From the NCBI RefSeq assembly GCF_014197105.1, contig NZ_JACIEV010000001.1, positions 124,001 to 188,000 of the forward strand: a stretch of 64,000 bases of DNA, given 5' to 3'. Below are positions 9,248-17,194 of the stretch, piece by piece (the first letter of the stretch is position 1; each line of letters begins with the position of its first letter). The stretch is from Sphingomonas jinjuensis (lineage in GTDB: Bacteria; Pseudomonadota; Alphaproteobacteria; Sphingomonadales; Sphingomonadaceae). The notes under the pieces were generated by a model. The model did no database searches. It was not told the origin of the DNA and saw only the letters and a list, made by a program, of their open reading frames with translations. The position numbers and the translations under genes were made by a program.

Positions 9248-9970
9248 TCAGCCGGCCGCCGCCAGGATGGGCACGAAGCTATCGGCACTCAGGCTCGCAC
9301 TGCCGACCAGCAGCCCACCGATACCGTCGATCCCCAGCAGGGCCGCCGCATTCGCCGCGCTCACCGATCCGCCATAGAGGATCGGCACGTCGCTGCCCTC
9401 CACACCATAAAGATCGACCAGACAGCGTCGGAGCGCCGCGATCACCGCCGCGATGTCGCCCTCCTGCGGCAGCCGCCCGCTACCGATCGCCCACACCGGC
9501 TCATAGGCGAGCGCCAGTCCCTCCACGACCCGGCCGGGGAGCGCCGCGCGAGCCTGAGCGACGACCACCGCGGCCGTCAGGCCCTCGTCACGTTCGGCGG
9601 ACGTTTCGCCGACGCACAGCACCGGCTCCAGCCCGGCACCGATCGCCGCCGTCACCTTGGCGCCGACCGCGGCATCGTCGTCACCCGCGGCACGGCATTC
9701 CGAATGGCCGACCACCACCATCTGTGCGCCGGCATCCGCCAGCATCGATGCCGACAGGCGCCCGGTGAAGGCGCCGCCCACGGCCTGGTGACAGTCCTGC
9801 GCGCCGATCACCACCGCCTCGACGCTGCCGCGCGCTGCCGCGATCAGCGTCGCCGGCACGCACAGTGCGACGCGGGCAGAGCATCCGCGCCGCACATGGC
9901 GGTCGATCGCCACGACCTCGGCCAGTCGCTGGCGGTCGCCATGCATCTTCCAATTGCCGATGACGAGCAT
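9248..9970 (-). CDS. Triosephosphate-isomerase family protein (possible tetrulose-phosphate isomerase)
   Basis: 240-residue TIM-barrel isomerase. The catalytic set is complete: N6 and K8 in GNWKMH, H89 in VVGHSECR, E157 in AYEPVWAIGSG, and phosphate loop LYGGSVS near 199. The usual GHSERR is GHSECR here. GGGAGGTGGG gives a strong ribosome site before the ATG. The gene sits between a catabolic DeoR regulator and a glycan operon rather than with glycolytic genes. That is where L-erythrulose-1-phosphate isomerases of the TIM family occur in tetritol and apiose pathways. Either that role or a second ordinary triosephosphate isomerase fits; sequence alone does not decide. Confidence 0.85.
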   Translation of the reverse strand: MLVIGNWKMHGDRQRLAEVVAIDRHVRRGCSARVALCVPATLIAAARGSVEAVVIGAQDCHQAVGGAFTGRLSASMLADAGAQMVVVGHSECRAAGDDDAAVGAKVTAAIGAGLEPVLCVGETSAERDEGLTAAVVVAQARAALPGRVVEGLALAYEPVWAIGSGRLPQEGDIAAVIAALRRCLVDLYGVEGSDVPILYGGSVSAANAAALLGIDGIGGLLVGSASLSADSFVPILAAAG

Positions 9971-9998
9971 CCCACCTCCCTGGCCCGAAGCCGACAGG

Positions 9999-10023
9999 TT
10001 TCGACTTTCTTCGTATTCTTCGC
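9999..10023. promoter_or_regulatory. Three direct TTCG repeats upstream of the isomerase gene
   Basis: TTCG occurs at 10000, 10010 and 10019, about one helical turn apart (TTTCGACTTTCTTCG and CTTCG). On the minus strand this is a direct CGAA repeat 30-50 bases upstream of the isomerase start. Direct CGAA/TTTCG repeats at this phasing are a common layout for DeoR-type operators, and the DeoR gene is adjacent. Confidence 0.4.
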
Positions 10024-10033
10024 TTTAGGCAAT

Positions 10034-10049
10034 TTGCCGATGTCGGCAA
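10034..10049. promoter_or_regulatory. 16-bp perfect palindrome after the DeoR gene
   Basis: TTGCCGA-TG-TCGGCAA is a perfect inverted repeat with a 2-base centre, between the DeoR stop and the isomerase start. There is no T run, and the short centre is more like a protein-binding site than a terminator hairpin. Function not established. Confidence 0.35.
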
Positions 10050-10053
10050 GGTG

Positions 10054-10890
10054 TCAGGCGACGATCACCTCGATCCCGCGATCGATGAAGCGTTGCCGGT
10101 CCTCGTCGGTGATGCCGTCGTCGGTGATGAGCGTGTGGACCAGCTCGATGTTGCCGAGCGACGAGAAGGACGTGCGGCCGATCTTGGTTGAATCCGCGAC
10201 CAGAAAGATTTGCGACGCGCACTCGATCATCGCCCGCTTCACCGTGATGTCGGCGATCGCGGGAAAGGTCAGCCCCGCATCGAACGACACCGCCGCCGTC
10301 GCCAAAAACAGCTTCTGCGCGAACAGCCCCTTGAAGTAATCCGCGGATCGCTCGCCCGACAGCGACAGCGTCGGTGCCTTGAACTGGCCGCCGGGCATAT
10401 GGACCGAGATCGTCGGCATCGCCCCCAGGATCAGCGCGATGTTGAGCGCATTGGTGATGACGGTCAGATGCTCGCGGTCGCCCAGGTTCATCGCCAGCTC
10501 GGTCGTCGTCGATCCGCTGTCGAGGATGATCGTCTCGCCATCGTTGATCAGCGCGGCGGCAGCGCGCCCAATCCGCCGCTTAGCATCCATGTTGACGAGG
10601 TGCTGAAGCGCCATCGCCTTCACCTGCTCAGGCACCGATTTCAGATAGGCGCCGCCATGCTCGCGGACGACATGGCCGTCCTGCTCCAGCCGCTCCAGAT
10701 CCTGGCGCACGGTGACTTCCGACACCCCGAACGCCTCGGCGAGGTCGCGAACGCGAGCGCTGCCCTCTTCCTGCAGCCACGCCAGCATGCGCTTGCGCCG
10801 CGGCTCCGCCAGCAGCGCCGGGGCGCCACCGGCGCTGCGCTTGCGCCCACCACGCGCCGACCCCGACTTCTCGCTCTTCGCCACTGTCAT
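10054..10890 (-). CDS. DeoR/GlpR family transcriptional regulator
   Basis: 278-residue repressor with an N-terminal winged helix (about 32-81: RKRMLAWLQEEG, DLAEAFGVSEVTVRQDLERL, DGHVVREHGGA). A C-terminal sugar-phosphate sensor domain of DeoRC type follows, with IILDSGSTT near 120. Such regulators sense a phosphorylated sugar from the pathway they control. ATG 10890 was chosen because the family homology begins soon after. In-frame ATG 10917 and TTG 10929 are also open and none has a convincing ribosome site. It lies upstream of the isomerase on the same strand and probably controls it and the glycan genes. Confidence 0.9.
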   Translation of the reverse strand: MTVAKSEKSGSARGGRKRSAGGAPALLAEPRRKRMLAWLQEEGSARVRDLAEAFGVSEVTVRQDLERLEQDGHVVREHGGAYLKSVPEQVKAMALQHLVNMDAKRRIGRAAAALINDGETIILDSGSTTTELAMNLGDREHLTVITNALNIALILGAMPTISVHMPGGQFKAPTLSLSGERSADYFKGLFAQKLFLATAAVSFDAGLTFPAIADITVKRAMIECASQIFLVADSTKIGRTSFSSLGNIELVHTLITDDGITDEDRQRFIDRGIEVIVA

Positions 10891-10929
10891 TCCCGCGTCA
10901 TCCGCCTCGTTCCACATCGACTGCAACAA

Positions 10930-11126
10930 TCAGTACATGCCCGGCTGCCTAGGGCCGTTCTCGCGCCGATTGGAAGCCACGATGCTCGTTTTACTTGCGA
11001 AGGGAAAGTGGGGCCTCGCCGATCGCTCGCGGGAGGCGTGCAACGCTATCCGACATGCGGCGTTATTGACCTTGTTAACCATGTTGCCGCGTCGGCGGTG
11101 CGTGACCCCTGATCACATGGTTGGTC
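10930..11126. other. Intergenic stretch without recognised gene
   Basis: Spacer between the DeoR gene and the divergent PEP-CTERM gene. It becomes more AT-rich towards 11060-11100 (TTGACC at 11066, GTTAACC nearby), as expected for a promoter region, but no matching -10 box was found. No coding potential or RNA was recognised. Confidence 0.5.
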
Positions 11127-11178
11127 CAGGTTGGGCGAATTCAACCTGAACCTTATCGGGTTAACATCATTTTAACCC
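11127..11178. promoter_or_regulatory. Two inverted repeats upstream of the PEP-CTERM gene
   Basis: CAGGTTG-N8-CAACCTG (11127-11148) and GGGTTAA-N7-TTAACCC (11158-11178) are both perfect 7-bp inverted repeats. They lie 45-97 bases before the start codon. Their spacing and position suit operator sites for a dimeric regulator; the regulator is unknown. Neither is followed by a T run. Confidence 0.4.
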
Positions 11179-11223
11179 CGTCTGGGTCGAAATGGTGCGG
11201 CCCTTCCCAAAAGGGGTATGTAT

Positions 11224-11856
11224 ATGCGTATTGCAAAGCTTGCGATGATCTCGGCCGTGGCCGTTCTAGCTCCGACCGCCGCCAATGCGGCAATCTTTCC
11301 CAGCCTCGGCGGCAATACGACCAACCAGCTGACGCTGAGCGCGACCGGGCTGAGCGACGGCACGAACCAGATTGCGACCCTGTCGGGCGGCCGCACCTAT
11401 ATGGCGGACCAGCCCTTCGCCGACATCCCCAAGGGCGGCATCACCGGTGGTACGTTCTTGGCCGCCGGCCCGACTGCTGGCCAGCCCGCAACGCTGACCT
11501 TCAGCCGGCCGACCTCCTACCTCAGCTTCCTGTGGGGTTCGCCCGACACGTATAACCAGCTGACGGTGAACACGAACGTTGCCAGCTACATCTACACCGC
11601 GGCGACGCTCAATTTCGCGCGCACCAACGGCGATCAGTCGTTCTCGCAGTACGTCCAGTTCGCGACGACCGCGGGTGAGCTGATCAGCAGCGTCAACTTC
11701 ACGAACGTGCCGGCTGCCGACGCGTTCGAAACCGCCAACTTCAGCGTGACCGCGGTGCCGGAACCGGCGACGTGGGGCATGATGCTGGTCGGCTTCGGCA
11801 TGATTGCGGCCACCAGCCGCCGTCGTCGGACCGCAACGAAGCGCGTCACGGCCTGA
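11224..11856 (+). CDS. PEP-CTERM (PEPxxWA type) exported protein
   Basis: 210-residue exported protein with a signal peptide (MRIAKLAMISAVAVLA, ending near ANAA) and a mainly beta, Ser/Thr/Asn-rich middle. The C-terminal sorting signal is VPEPATWGMM, then a short hydrophobic helix and SRRRR. This signal is handled by exosortase, which anchors or releases proteins at the surface; no exosortase gene is in the window. ATG 11224 was chosen because AAAAGGGG at 11209-11216 is 7 nt away; ATG 11218 is too close. It lies just before the exopolysaccharide cluster, a known association for PEP-CTERM proteins, but the specific role is unknown. Confidence 0.87.
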   Translation: MRIAKLAMISAVAVLAPTAANAAIFPSLGGNTTNQLTLSATGLSDGTNQIATLSGGRTYMADQPFADIPKGGITGGTFLAAGPTAGQPATLTFSRPTSYLSFLWGSPDTYNQLTVNTNVASYIYTAATLNFARTNGDQSFSQYVQFATTAGELISSVNFTNVPAADAFETANFSVTAVPEPATWGMMLVGFGMIAATSRRRRTATKRVTA

Positions 11857-11875
11857 TCTATCCGAACTAGCGTGG

Positions 11876-11904
11876 GGGGCCGTCGGGAAACTGGCGGCCC
11901 CTTC
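11876..11904 (+). terminator. Weak hairpin after the PEP-CTERM gene
   Basis: GGGGCCG (11876-11882) pairs with CGGCCCC (11895-11901) over a 12-base loop, followed only by TTCC. It lies 20 bases after the stop and could end the transcript, but the T tract is poor. Confidence 0.4.
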
Positions 11905-12047
11905 CGTGTGATCGGCAAAGGCCGGGCGCAATCGGCCGGTCGGTAGAGGCACGGGCCAGTCCGGTTGGGAACGGGTCGCCGTATCGTGCAAATCACGCCA
12001 GGGCATATGGAAAGGTCGCGTCATGCAGTCGACGAACCGGAGCTTCC

Positions 12048-12914
12048 ATGACCGCCAGCATCGCCTATTTCATCATGGTTCATCACAAGCCCTATCAGTT
12101 CGAGTGGCTGATCAACGCGATCCATCATCCCGACGATCTGTTCCTGGTCCATGTCGACATGAAGTCGCGGCTGGGCCTGAAGGCGGATCGTCGCGGCCTG
12201 ATGCGCGACGTGCGACGGATCTGCGCACGTTATCCCAACGTACGGATCATGCGTTCCCGCTTCACCAACTGGGGCGGCTGGTCGCTGTCGAATATCCTGC
12301 TCGACGCGATCGATCAGGCGCTGGCGAGCACCGTGCCCTGGAGCCATTTCGTCAACCTCAGCGGGCAATGCTACCCCCTGAAACCGCTCGACGTGTTGCG
12401 GTGCAGCATAACCGGCAGCGGCGATGCGCTGCATATCGAGCAGCGGCCGATCGCCTCGTTGCCGGCCGACGACTGGCATCACGACTGGTCTCCGATGATC
12501 GAAACGCCGCTGCGGACGATCAAGCGACGCGGCCGGCGGGAGCCGCCGCCGGGTCTGGATATAAGCCACAAGGGGTCGCAATGGGTGGTGCTGCCGCGGG
12601 CATTCTGCGCATGGATCCGCACCGCCCCGGCGCTGCCGGCGATCCGCAGATTCCTCAGCCGGCTGATGCTCAGCGACGAGCTGATCATGCAGGCATTGGC
12701 CCGAAACGGACCGTGGATGGCCAATATCGCACCGGATTATCGCCGCGCGATCATATGGCCGGGGCCCAAGCTGCTGACGAACCAGGACCTGCCGTACCTC
12801 AGCGAGGGCGATGCGTGGTTCGGGCGCAAGTTCGACGCCGCCGTCGATGTGTCGGTGCTGCGCAACCTCGCGGCGGCGAATCACTTTTCGCCGGGGCCGC
12901 TGCCGCCGACCTAA
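12048..12914 (+). CDS. GT14-like (core-2/I-branching type) glycosyltransferase
   Basis: 288-residue protein of the core-2/I-branching beta-1,6-N-acetylglucosaminyltransferase family. Typical motifs: YFIMVHHKPYQFEWL at the N-terminus, HVDMKS, NWGGWSLSNILL, FVNLSGQCYPL, and KGSQWVVL before the DELIMQ segment. There is no signal peptide or membrane helix, so it acts in the cytoplasm, probably adding a branch sugar to the exopolysaccharide unit. GGAG 6 nt before the ATG supports the start. It is separated from the next gene by 247 bases holding a likely promoter, so it may be transcribed alone. Donor sugar is not predictable: the family also includes xylosyltransferases. Confidence 0.85.
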   Translation: MTASIAYFIMVHHKPYQFEWLINAIHHPDDLFLVHVDMKSRLGLKADRRGLMRDVRRICARYPNVRIMRSRFTNWGGWSLSNILLDAIDQALASTVPWSHFVNLSGQCYPLKPLDVLRCSITGSGDALHIEQRPIASLPADDWHHDWSPMIETPLRTIKRRGRREPPPGLDISHKGSQWVVLPRAFCAWIRTAPALPAIRRFLSRLMLSDELIMQALARNGPWMANIAPDYRRAIIWPGPKLLTNQDLPYLSEGDAWFGRKFDAAVDVSVLRNLAAANHFSPGPLPPT

Positions 12915-13021
12915 GCCTCGAAACTCGCTCGTTTCATTTTGACACAATTAACATATTTTAAACCAGCAAGGGGAACCGTTCAGCTCTCACGGTGTATTGG
13001 TGTTGCTTTGCAGCATTTTAC

Positions 13022-13050
13022 GGTGACGTGGTGGTTAATGATGCTATAAG
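13022..13050 (+). promoter_or_regulatory. Candidate promoter of the exopolysaccharide operon
   Basis: In the AT-rich spacer 12915-13161, TATAAG (13045-13050) is preceded at 16 bases by GTGACG (13023-13028), a partial -35 match. It lies about 110 bases before the priming-transferase start. Other AT-rich hexamers occur at 12945-12960, so the exact promoter is uncertain. Confidence 0.3.
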
Positions 13051-13161
13051 TGCATCAGACACAACGACAGCGGTTTGCCCGGAGAGGCTGAGCCCTGGCA
13101 CCGATGATCGGCGAACGTCGACGCGGTGCCGGACCATCAACCCAGTCAAAGGGTCCAGTAT

Positions 13162-13872
13162 ATGCGTCAGTCCACAATTTCTCCTTCCGCTCGAAGTCCG
13201 CAGCGTCGCCGTGCCCAGCGGGTCGCCCCATCGCTGTGGGTGCGGCGGGCTCCGAAGACGGTCGATCTCGCCGCCGGCCGGGCGCTCGACGTCATCGTCG
13301 CCCTGACCCTGCTGGTCGTCGTCGCACCGGTGATGGTGGCGCTGGCACTGGTGATCTGGTGCCAGGATCGCGGCTCGCCCTTCTTCGTCCACCATCGCAT
13401 CGGGCGCGGGGGTCAGACCTTTCCCTGCTACAAGTTCCGCACGATGGTCACCGACTCGAACGAGCGGTTGCGCGCGTTACTGGAGCGTGACCCCGAGGCG
13501 GCGGAGGAATGGCGCCGCGATCACAAGCTGCGTCGCGACCCGCGCATCACGACCATCGGCCGCTTCCTGCGCAAGTCGAGCCTCGACGAGCTGCCGCAGC
13601 TGCTGAACGTCGTGCTTGGTCACATGAGCCTCGTCGGGCCTCGCCCGATCATCGAGAGCGAAGTGATCCGCTACGGCCGCTTCTTCAGCGATTATTGCAG
13701 CGTTCGTCCCGGCATCACCGGCCTGTGGCAGATCAGCGGGCGCAACGACACCAGCTATCGTCGTCGCGTCGTGCTCGACATGGTCTATTCGCGGACCAAG
13801 TCGATCCCGACCGACATCTTCGTGCTGACGCGGACCGTGCCGGCGGTTCTCTCCGCCCGGGGTAGCTCCTGA
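13162..13872 (+). CDS. Undecaprenyl-phosphate sugar phosphotransferase (monotopic PGT)
   Basis: 236-residue priming enzyme that moves a sugar 1-phosphate onto undecaprenyl phosphate and so starts the exopolysaccharide repeat unit. After a basic N-terminus, a single hydrophobic segment follows (about 44-66: LDVIVALTLLVVVAPVMVA). The bacterial sugar-transferase domain has CYKFRTMV, the catalytic Asp-Glu pair in SSLDELPQ (D142, E143), LVGPRPI and PGITGLWQISGRN. It is the short catalytic form, without the WbaP/WcaJ four-helix N-terminal part. AAAGGG 8 nt before ATG 13162 fixes the start. It is the first gene of the long coupled operon. Confidence 0.93.
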   Translation: MRQSTISPSARSPQRRRAQRVAPSLWVRRAPKTVDLAAGRALDVIVALTLLVVVAPVMVALALVIWCQDRGSPFFVHHRIGRGGQTFPCYKFRTMVTDSNERLRALLERDPEAAEEWRRDHKLRRDPRITTIGRFLRKSSLDELPQLLNVVLGHMSLVGPRPIIESEVIRYGRFFSDYCSVRPGITGLWQISGRNDTSYRRRVVLDMVYSRTKSIPTDIFVLTRTVPAVLSARGSS

Positions 13873-13883
13873 ACGCAGCCGCC

Positions 13884-15050
13884 GTGCCGGTGCGGCAAGT
13901 GGCGCCGGGCGATCGGGTAGTGCTGGTCGATCCGTCGCTGTTCACGGCGCCTTATGACGCCTGCCTGTCCGACGGCCTCGCCGACGCAGGGATCGATCCA
14001 CTGTGGGTGACGCGGCACCTTCGCCCGGGCGAGGCCGACGACCTGCGGGGTCGATCGGTCCGCCAGCTGTTCTACCCGTTGAGCGACGGCGCCAACCGCG
14101 CGCGTGGCCAGCGCTGGCGTCGGCTGAAGGGCGCGGAGCATCTGGTCGGGCTGATCCGGCTGGTCGCCCTGGTCCGGAGGGTCCGTCCGCTGGCCGTCCA
14201 TGTTCAGTGGGGCCTGATCCCGCGCGTCGACCGGCTCGCCATCGCGCGGATGCGCAGCACCTGCCCGGTCGTCGTCACCGTCCATGACGTCGAGCCCTTC
14301 AACGGCAAGGACGTATCGCCTGCCCAGCGCTCGGGCTTCACCGCGATGCTGGCCGCCGCCGACCGCCTGATCGTCCACACCGCGCGCGGTCGCCAGGCGC
14401 TGATCGCTTCGGGACTCGATGCGGATCGCATCGCGGTAATTCCGCACGGCCCATTGCCGGTGCCGGCCTCGAGCGCCGCCGTGGTGGCTCGTGCCGACCG
14501 GCGCTGGACAATCGTCCAGTTCGGCAAGATCCAGGCATACAAGGGCGTCGACCTGCTCGTCGACGCGCTCGGCATGCTGCCGGCCGACGTCAGGGCACGG
14601 CTGCGCGTGATCGTCGCCGGCGAGCCGCAGATCGACGTCGCGCCGCTCCGCCAGCGTGCGACGGCGCTCGGCCTCGACGACGTGATCGACTGGCGGCTCG
14701 CCTATCTCGACGACGCGGCGATCGGCGACCTGCTGCACGAGGCCGACGCCTTCGTCTTCCCCTATCGCACGATCGAGGCGAGCGGCGCGTTCCTGATGGT
14801 CGCCGGCATGGGCAAATGGATCGTCGCCAGCGACCTTGGCGCCTTTTCGGAGGCGATCGGCCATGGTGGCGACGCCGGCGCGCTGGTGCCCCCCGGCGAC
14901 GTCGATGCCCTCGCCGCAGCGCTCGCCGGATCGGTCGACCGGCACCCGACGCGCGGCCTCGGCGCCGCGATCACCGACTGGCCGACGATCGGGCGGATGA
15001 CGCTCGACGCCTATCGTCAGGCACGGCACCAGTGGTGCGCGAAGCGCTGA
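13884..15050 (+). CDS. Glycosyltransferase family 4-like protein
   Basis: 388-residue retaining glycosyltransferase of GT-B fold. The C-terminal half is a Glycos_transf_1 domain: WTIVQFGKIQAYKGVDLL, VIVAGEP, then a nucleotide-sugar site with DAFVFPYRTIEASGAFLM. E771-type numbering cannot be given, but the E-x7-E pattern is partly degenerate here. The GTG start at 13884 lies 11 bases after the stop of the priming transferase; a CTG overlapping that stop is also in frame. It probably adds an early sugar to the lipid-linked repeat unit in the cytoplasm. Donor and linkage are unknown. Confidence 0.85.
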   Translation: MPVRQVAPGDRVVLVDPSLFTAPYDACLSDGLADAGIDPLWVTRHLRPGEADDLRGRSVRQLFYPLSDGANRARGQRWRRLKGAEHLVGLIRLVALVRRVRPLAVHVQWGLIPRVDRLAIARMRSTCPVVVTVHDVEPFNGKDVSPAQRSGFTAMLAAADRLIVHTARGRQALIASGLDADRIAVIPHGPLPVPASSAAVVARADRRWTIVQFGKIQAYKGVDLLVDALGMLPADVRARLRVIVAGEPQIDVAPLRQRATALGLDDVIDWRLAYLDDAAIGDLLHEADAFVFPYRTIEASGAFLMVAGMGKWIVASDLGAFSEAIGHGGDAGALVPPGDVDALAAALAGSVDRHPTRGLGAAITDWPTIGRMTLDAYRQARHQWCAKR

Positions 15051-15054
15051 CGCG

Positions 15055-16155
15055 ATGAGCAACCTCCTGATCCTCCACGACAGCCCCGATTTCGGCGGGC
15101 ACGAGGTGATGCTGCTCAGCCTGCTGCCGGGCCTGGTCGAGGCGCAGGCGTTCGCGCGCATCTGCTTCGTGTATCCGGCGCAGAACGTCCGGCTGGCGAC
15201 GGCGCTCGAACAGCAGTTCCCAACGATCGTCCGCCGCCCCTGGCCGTTCACCAAGCGGCGTGGCGAGCCCTATCTGCGACATTTCCGCCGAGGCTATCGC
15301 GCCGCCGTCCGCCGCCTGATCGCCGAGGAACGCGCCGACACGGTGTTGCTCATCCAGGGCCGGATCGAAAACGGTGCGACGGCGATGCTGGGCGTGCCGC
15401 GGTCGGTGCGGCTGGTCAGCTACATCCCCATGGCGCATCGCCTGTCGGACATGGGACGATCGGGACTGGTCGGCGACCGCATCCGCCGCCCGCTCTATCG
15501 CCGCCCCGACGCCTTCATCGTCCCCGCCCCCGCGGTCGCCCGCCAGCTCGAGGCGGCGGGCGCCAGTGGACGCATCCACGTCGCGCCCAACACCGTCGCC
15601 CGGCCACCCGCGACCGACCGCCAGACCGCCCGCCGCGCGCTCGGCCTCGCGCCTGACGCGCGCATCGCGCTGTTCCTCGGGCGCCTAGACCCGGCACAGA
15701 AGGGGCTCGACCGGCTCGCGACCGCCACGGCGCGTATGGCGCCAGACCGCGGCTGGCAGCTGCTGGTCGTCGGCGATGGCCCGGGAAAGCCCGTGATCGA
15801 GGGCGTCGCCGCAACGATCGTCCCCTGGACCGACCGCGCCGACCTTTACCTGGCGGCGGCCAACGTCCTCCTGATGCCGTCGCGGTGGGAGGGCCTGCCC
15901 CTCGTCGCGCTTGAGGCGATGACGAGCGGGCTGCCGATCCTCGCCTCGCGCATCGACACCTTCGCCGACATGCTGCCGCCCGATCATCTGTTCGATTGGG
16001 AGAACGGCGATCTCGCCGCCGCGCTCGATCGCCTCGATGCGCCGGACGCGCGTGCGCGCTTCGCGGCGCACGCCGCCGGATACCTCGCGCCGCTCGACAT
16101 CGCTTCGGCCCGCCGCGCGTTCGTCGCGGGCGTTACCGGAGCGGACGAATCATGA
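15055..16155 (+). CDS. Glycosyltransferase family 4
   Basis: 366-residue GT-B glycosyltransferase. The N-terminal acceptor domain starts ILHDSPDFGGHEVMLL. The donor domain shows RIALFLGRLDPAQKGLDRL, LLVVGDGPGKP and the family E-x7-E site in PSRWEGLPLVALEAMTSG. It starts 4 bases after the previous stop and its own stop overlaps the next start (ATGA), so it is coupled on both sides. It would extend the lipid-linked exopolysaccharide unit; sugar specificity is unknown. Confidence 0.9.
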   Translation: MSNLLILHDSPDFGGHEVMLLSLLPGLVEAQAFARICFVYPAQNVRLATALEQQFPTIVRRPWPFTKRRGEPYLRHFRRGYRAAVRRLIAEERADTVLLIQGRIENGATAMLGVPRSVRLVSYIPMAHRLSDMGRSGLVGDRIRRPLYRRPDAFIVPAPAVARQLEAAGASGRIHVAPNTVARPPATDRQTARRALGLAPDARIALFLGRLDPAQKGLDRLATATARMAPDRGWQLLVVGDGPGKPVIEGVAATIVPWTDRADLYLAAANVLLMPSRWEGLPLVALEAMTSGLPILASRIDTFADMLPPDHLFDWENGDLAAALDRLDAPDARARFAAHAAGYLAPLDIASARRAFVAGVTGADES

Positions 16156-17126
16156 CGCGCAGGGCGGTCGTCATCATTCCGACGCTCAACGAAGCGGATC
16201 AGATCGGTGGCCTGCTGGCACAGTTCGCCCGCAACGATCCGGCCCGCGTCGTCCAGATCCTGGTCGCCGACGGCGGCAGCACCGATGCGACCCGCGACAT
16301 CGTCGCCGATGCCGCGGCAACCGACGCCCGGATCGCGCTGATCGACAACCCCGCGCGCCGCCAAGCCCCCGGGATCAACCGCGCCGTCGCCGCCGCCATG
16401 CCCGACGCCGACACGATCATCCGCGTCGACGCCCATGCGGGCTATCCCGACGACTATGCCGAGCGCATCCTCGCCTGCTTCGCCGAGACCGGCGCCGACA
16501 TGGTCGCGACCCGGCTGGCGACCATCGGCACCACCTGCCGCCAGCGCGCCATCGCCGCCGCGTCGAACAGCCGCGCGGGGACCGGCGGCGCCGCGCATCG
16601 CGTCGGCGGCGAGCCGGGATGGATCGATCACGGCCATCACGCCGGCATGGACCGTCGCCTGTTCGAGATGGCGGGCGGCTATGACGACGGCTTCGACGCC
16701 AACGAGGATGCCGAACTCGACTATCGCATCCGCCGTGTTGGCGGCCGGATCTGGATGGCCGCCGACATCGTCGTCGATTACCATCCCCGCCGCACCTTCC
16801 GCGCGCTAGCGGTCCAATATTTCCGCTACGGCACCGGCCGCGCGCGCACCTTCCTGAAGCATCGCGAGCGGCTTCGCCCGCGTCAGCTGGCGGCGCCCGC
16901 GATCGTCGTCGGCCTCGCCGCCAGCATGATCGGCGGCCTGGCCTCGCCGTGGCTGTTGCTGCCCGCGGCGCTCTATGCCGGGGCGGTGGCGTTCGTCGCG
17001 ATCGGCCTGGCGGTCAAGCTGCGCAGCGGCTGCGCGCTCGGCGCGGCGCCGGCTATCGCCGTCATGCACGTCGCCTGGGGCATCGGCTTTCTCCGCATGC
17101 TGGCGTCTTCCGCCGCGCGCGAATGA
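16152..17126 (+). CDS. GT2 glycosyltransferase, ExoA-like, with C-terminal membrane helices
   Basis: 324-residue inverting transferase. The N-terminal GT-A domain reads VVIIPTLNEADQIGGLL, LVADGGSTDATRD, then RVDAHAGYP carrying the DxD-type site, and ANEDAELDYRIRR as the catalytic base region. About two hydrophobic helices follow (235-290), as in succinoglycan ExoA. The protein would add a beta-linked sugar at the inner face of the membrane. Its ATG lies within the last codons of the preceding GT4 gene (ATGA). Confidence 0.88.
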   Translation: MTRRAVVIIPTLNEADQIGGLLAQFARNDPARVVQILVADGGSTDATRDIVADAAATDARIALIDNPARRQAPGINRAVAAAMPDADTIIRVDAHAGYPDDYAERILACFAETGADMVATRLATIGTTCRQRAIAAASNSRAGTGGAAHRVGGEPGWIDHGHHAGMDRRLFEMAGGYDDGFDANEDAELDYRIRRVGGRIWMAADIVVDYHPRRTFRALAVQYFRYGTGRARTFLKHRERLRPRQLAAPAIVVGLAASMIGGLASPWLLLPAALYAGAVAFVAIGLAVKLRSGCALGAAPAIAVMHVAWGIGFLRMLASSAARE

Positions 17127-17194
17127 CCGATGGACCGTTTTGATCGCGAAATGAGTTATGTACGAACTTGGCAATGGTTGAGGCGAGGTGTGCA

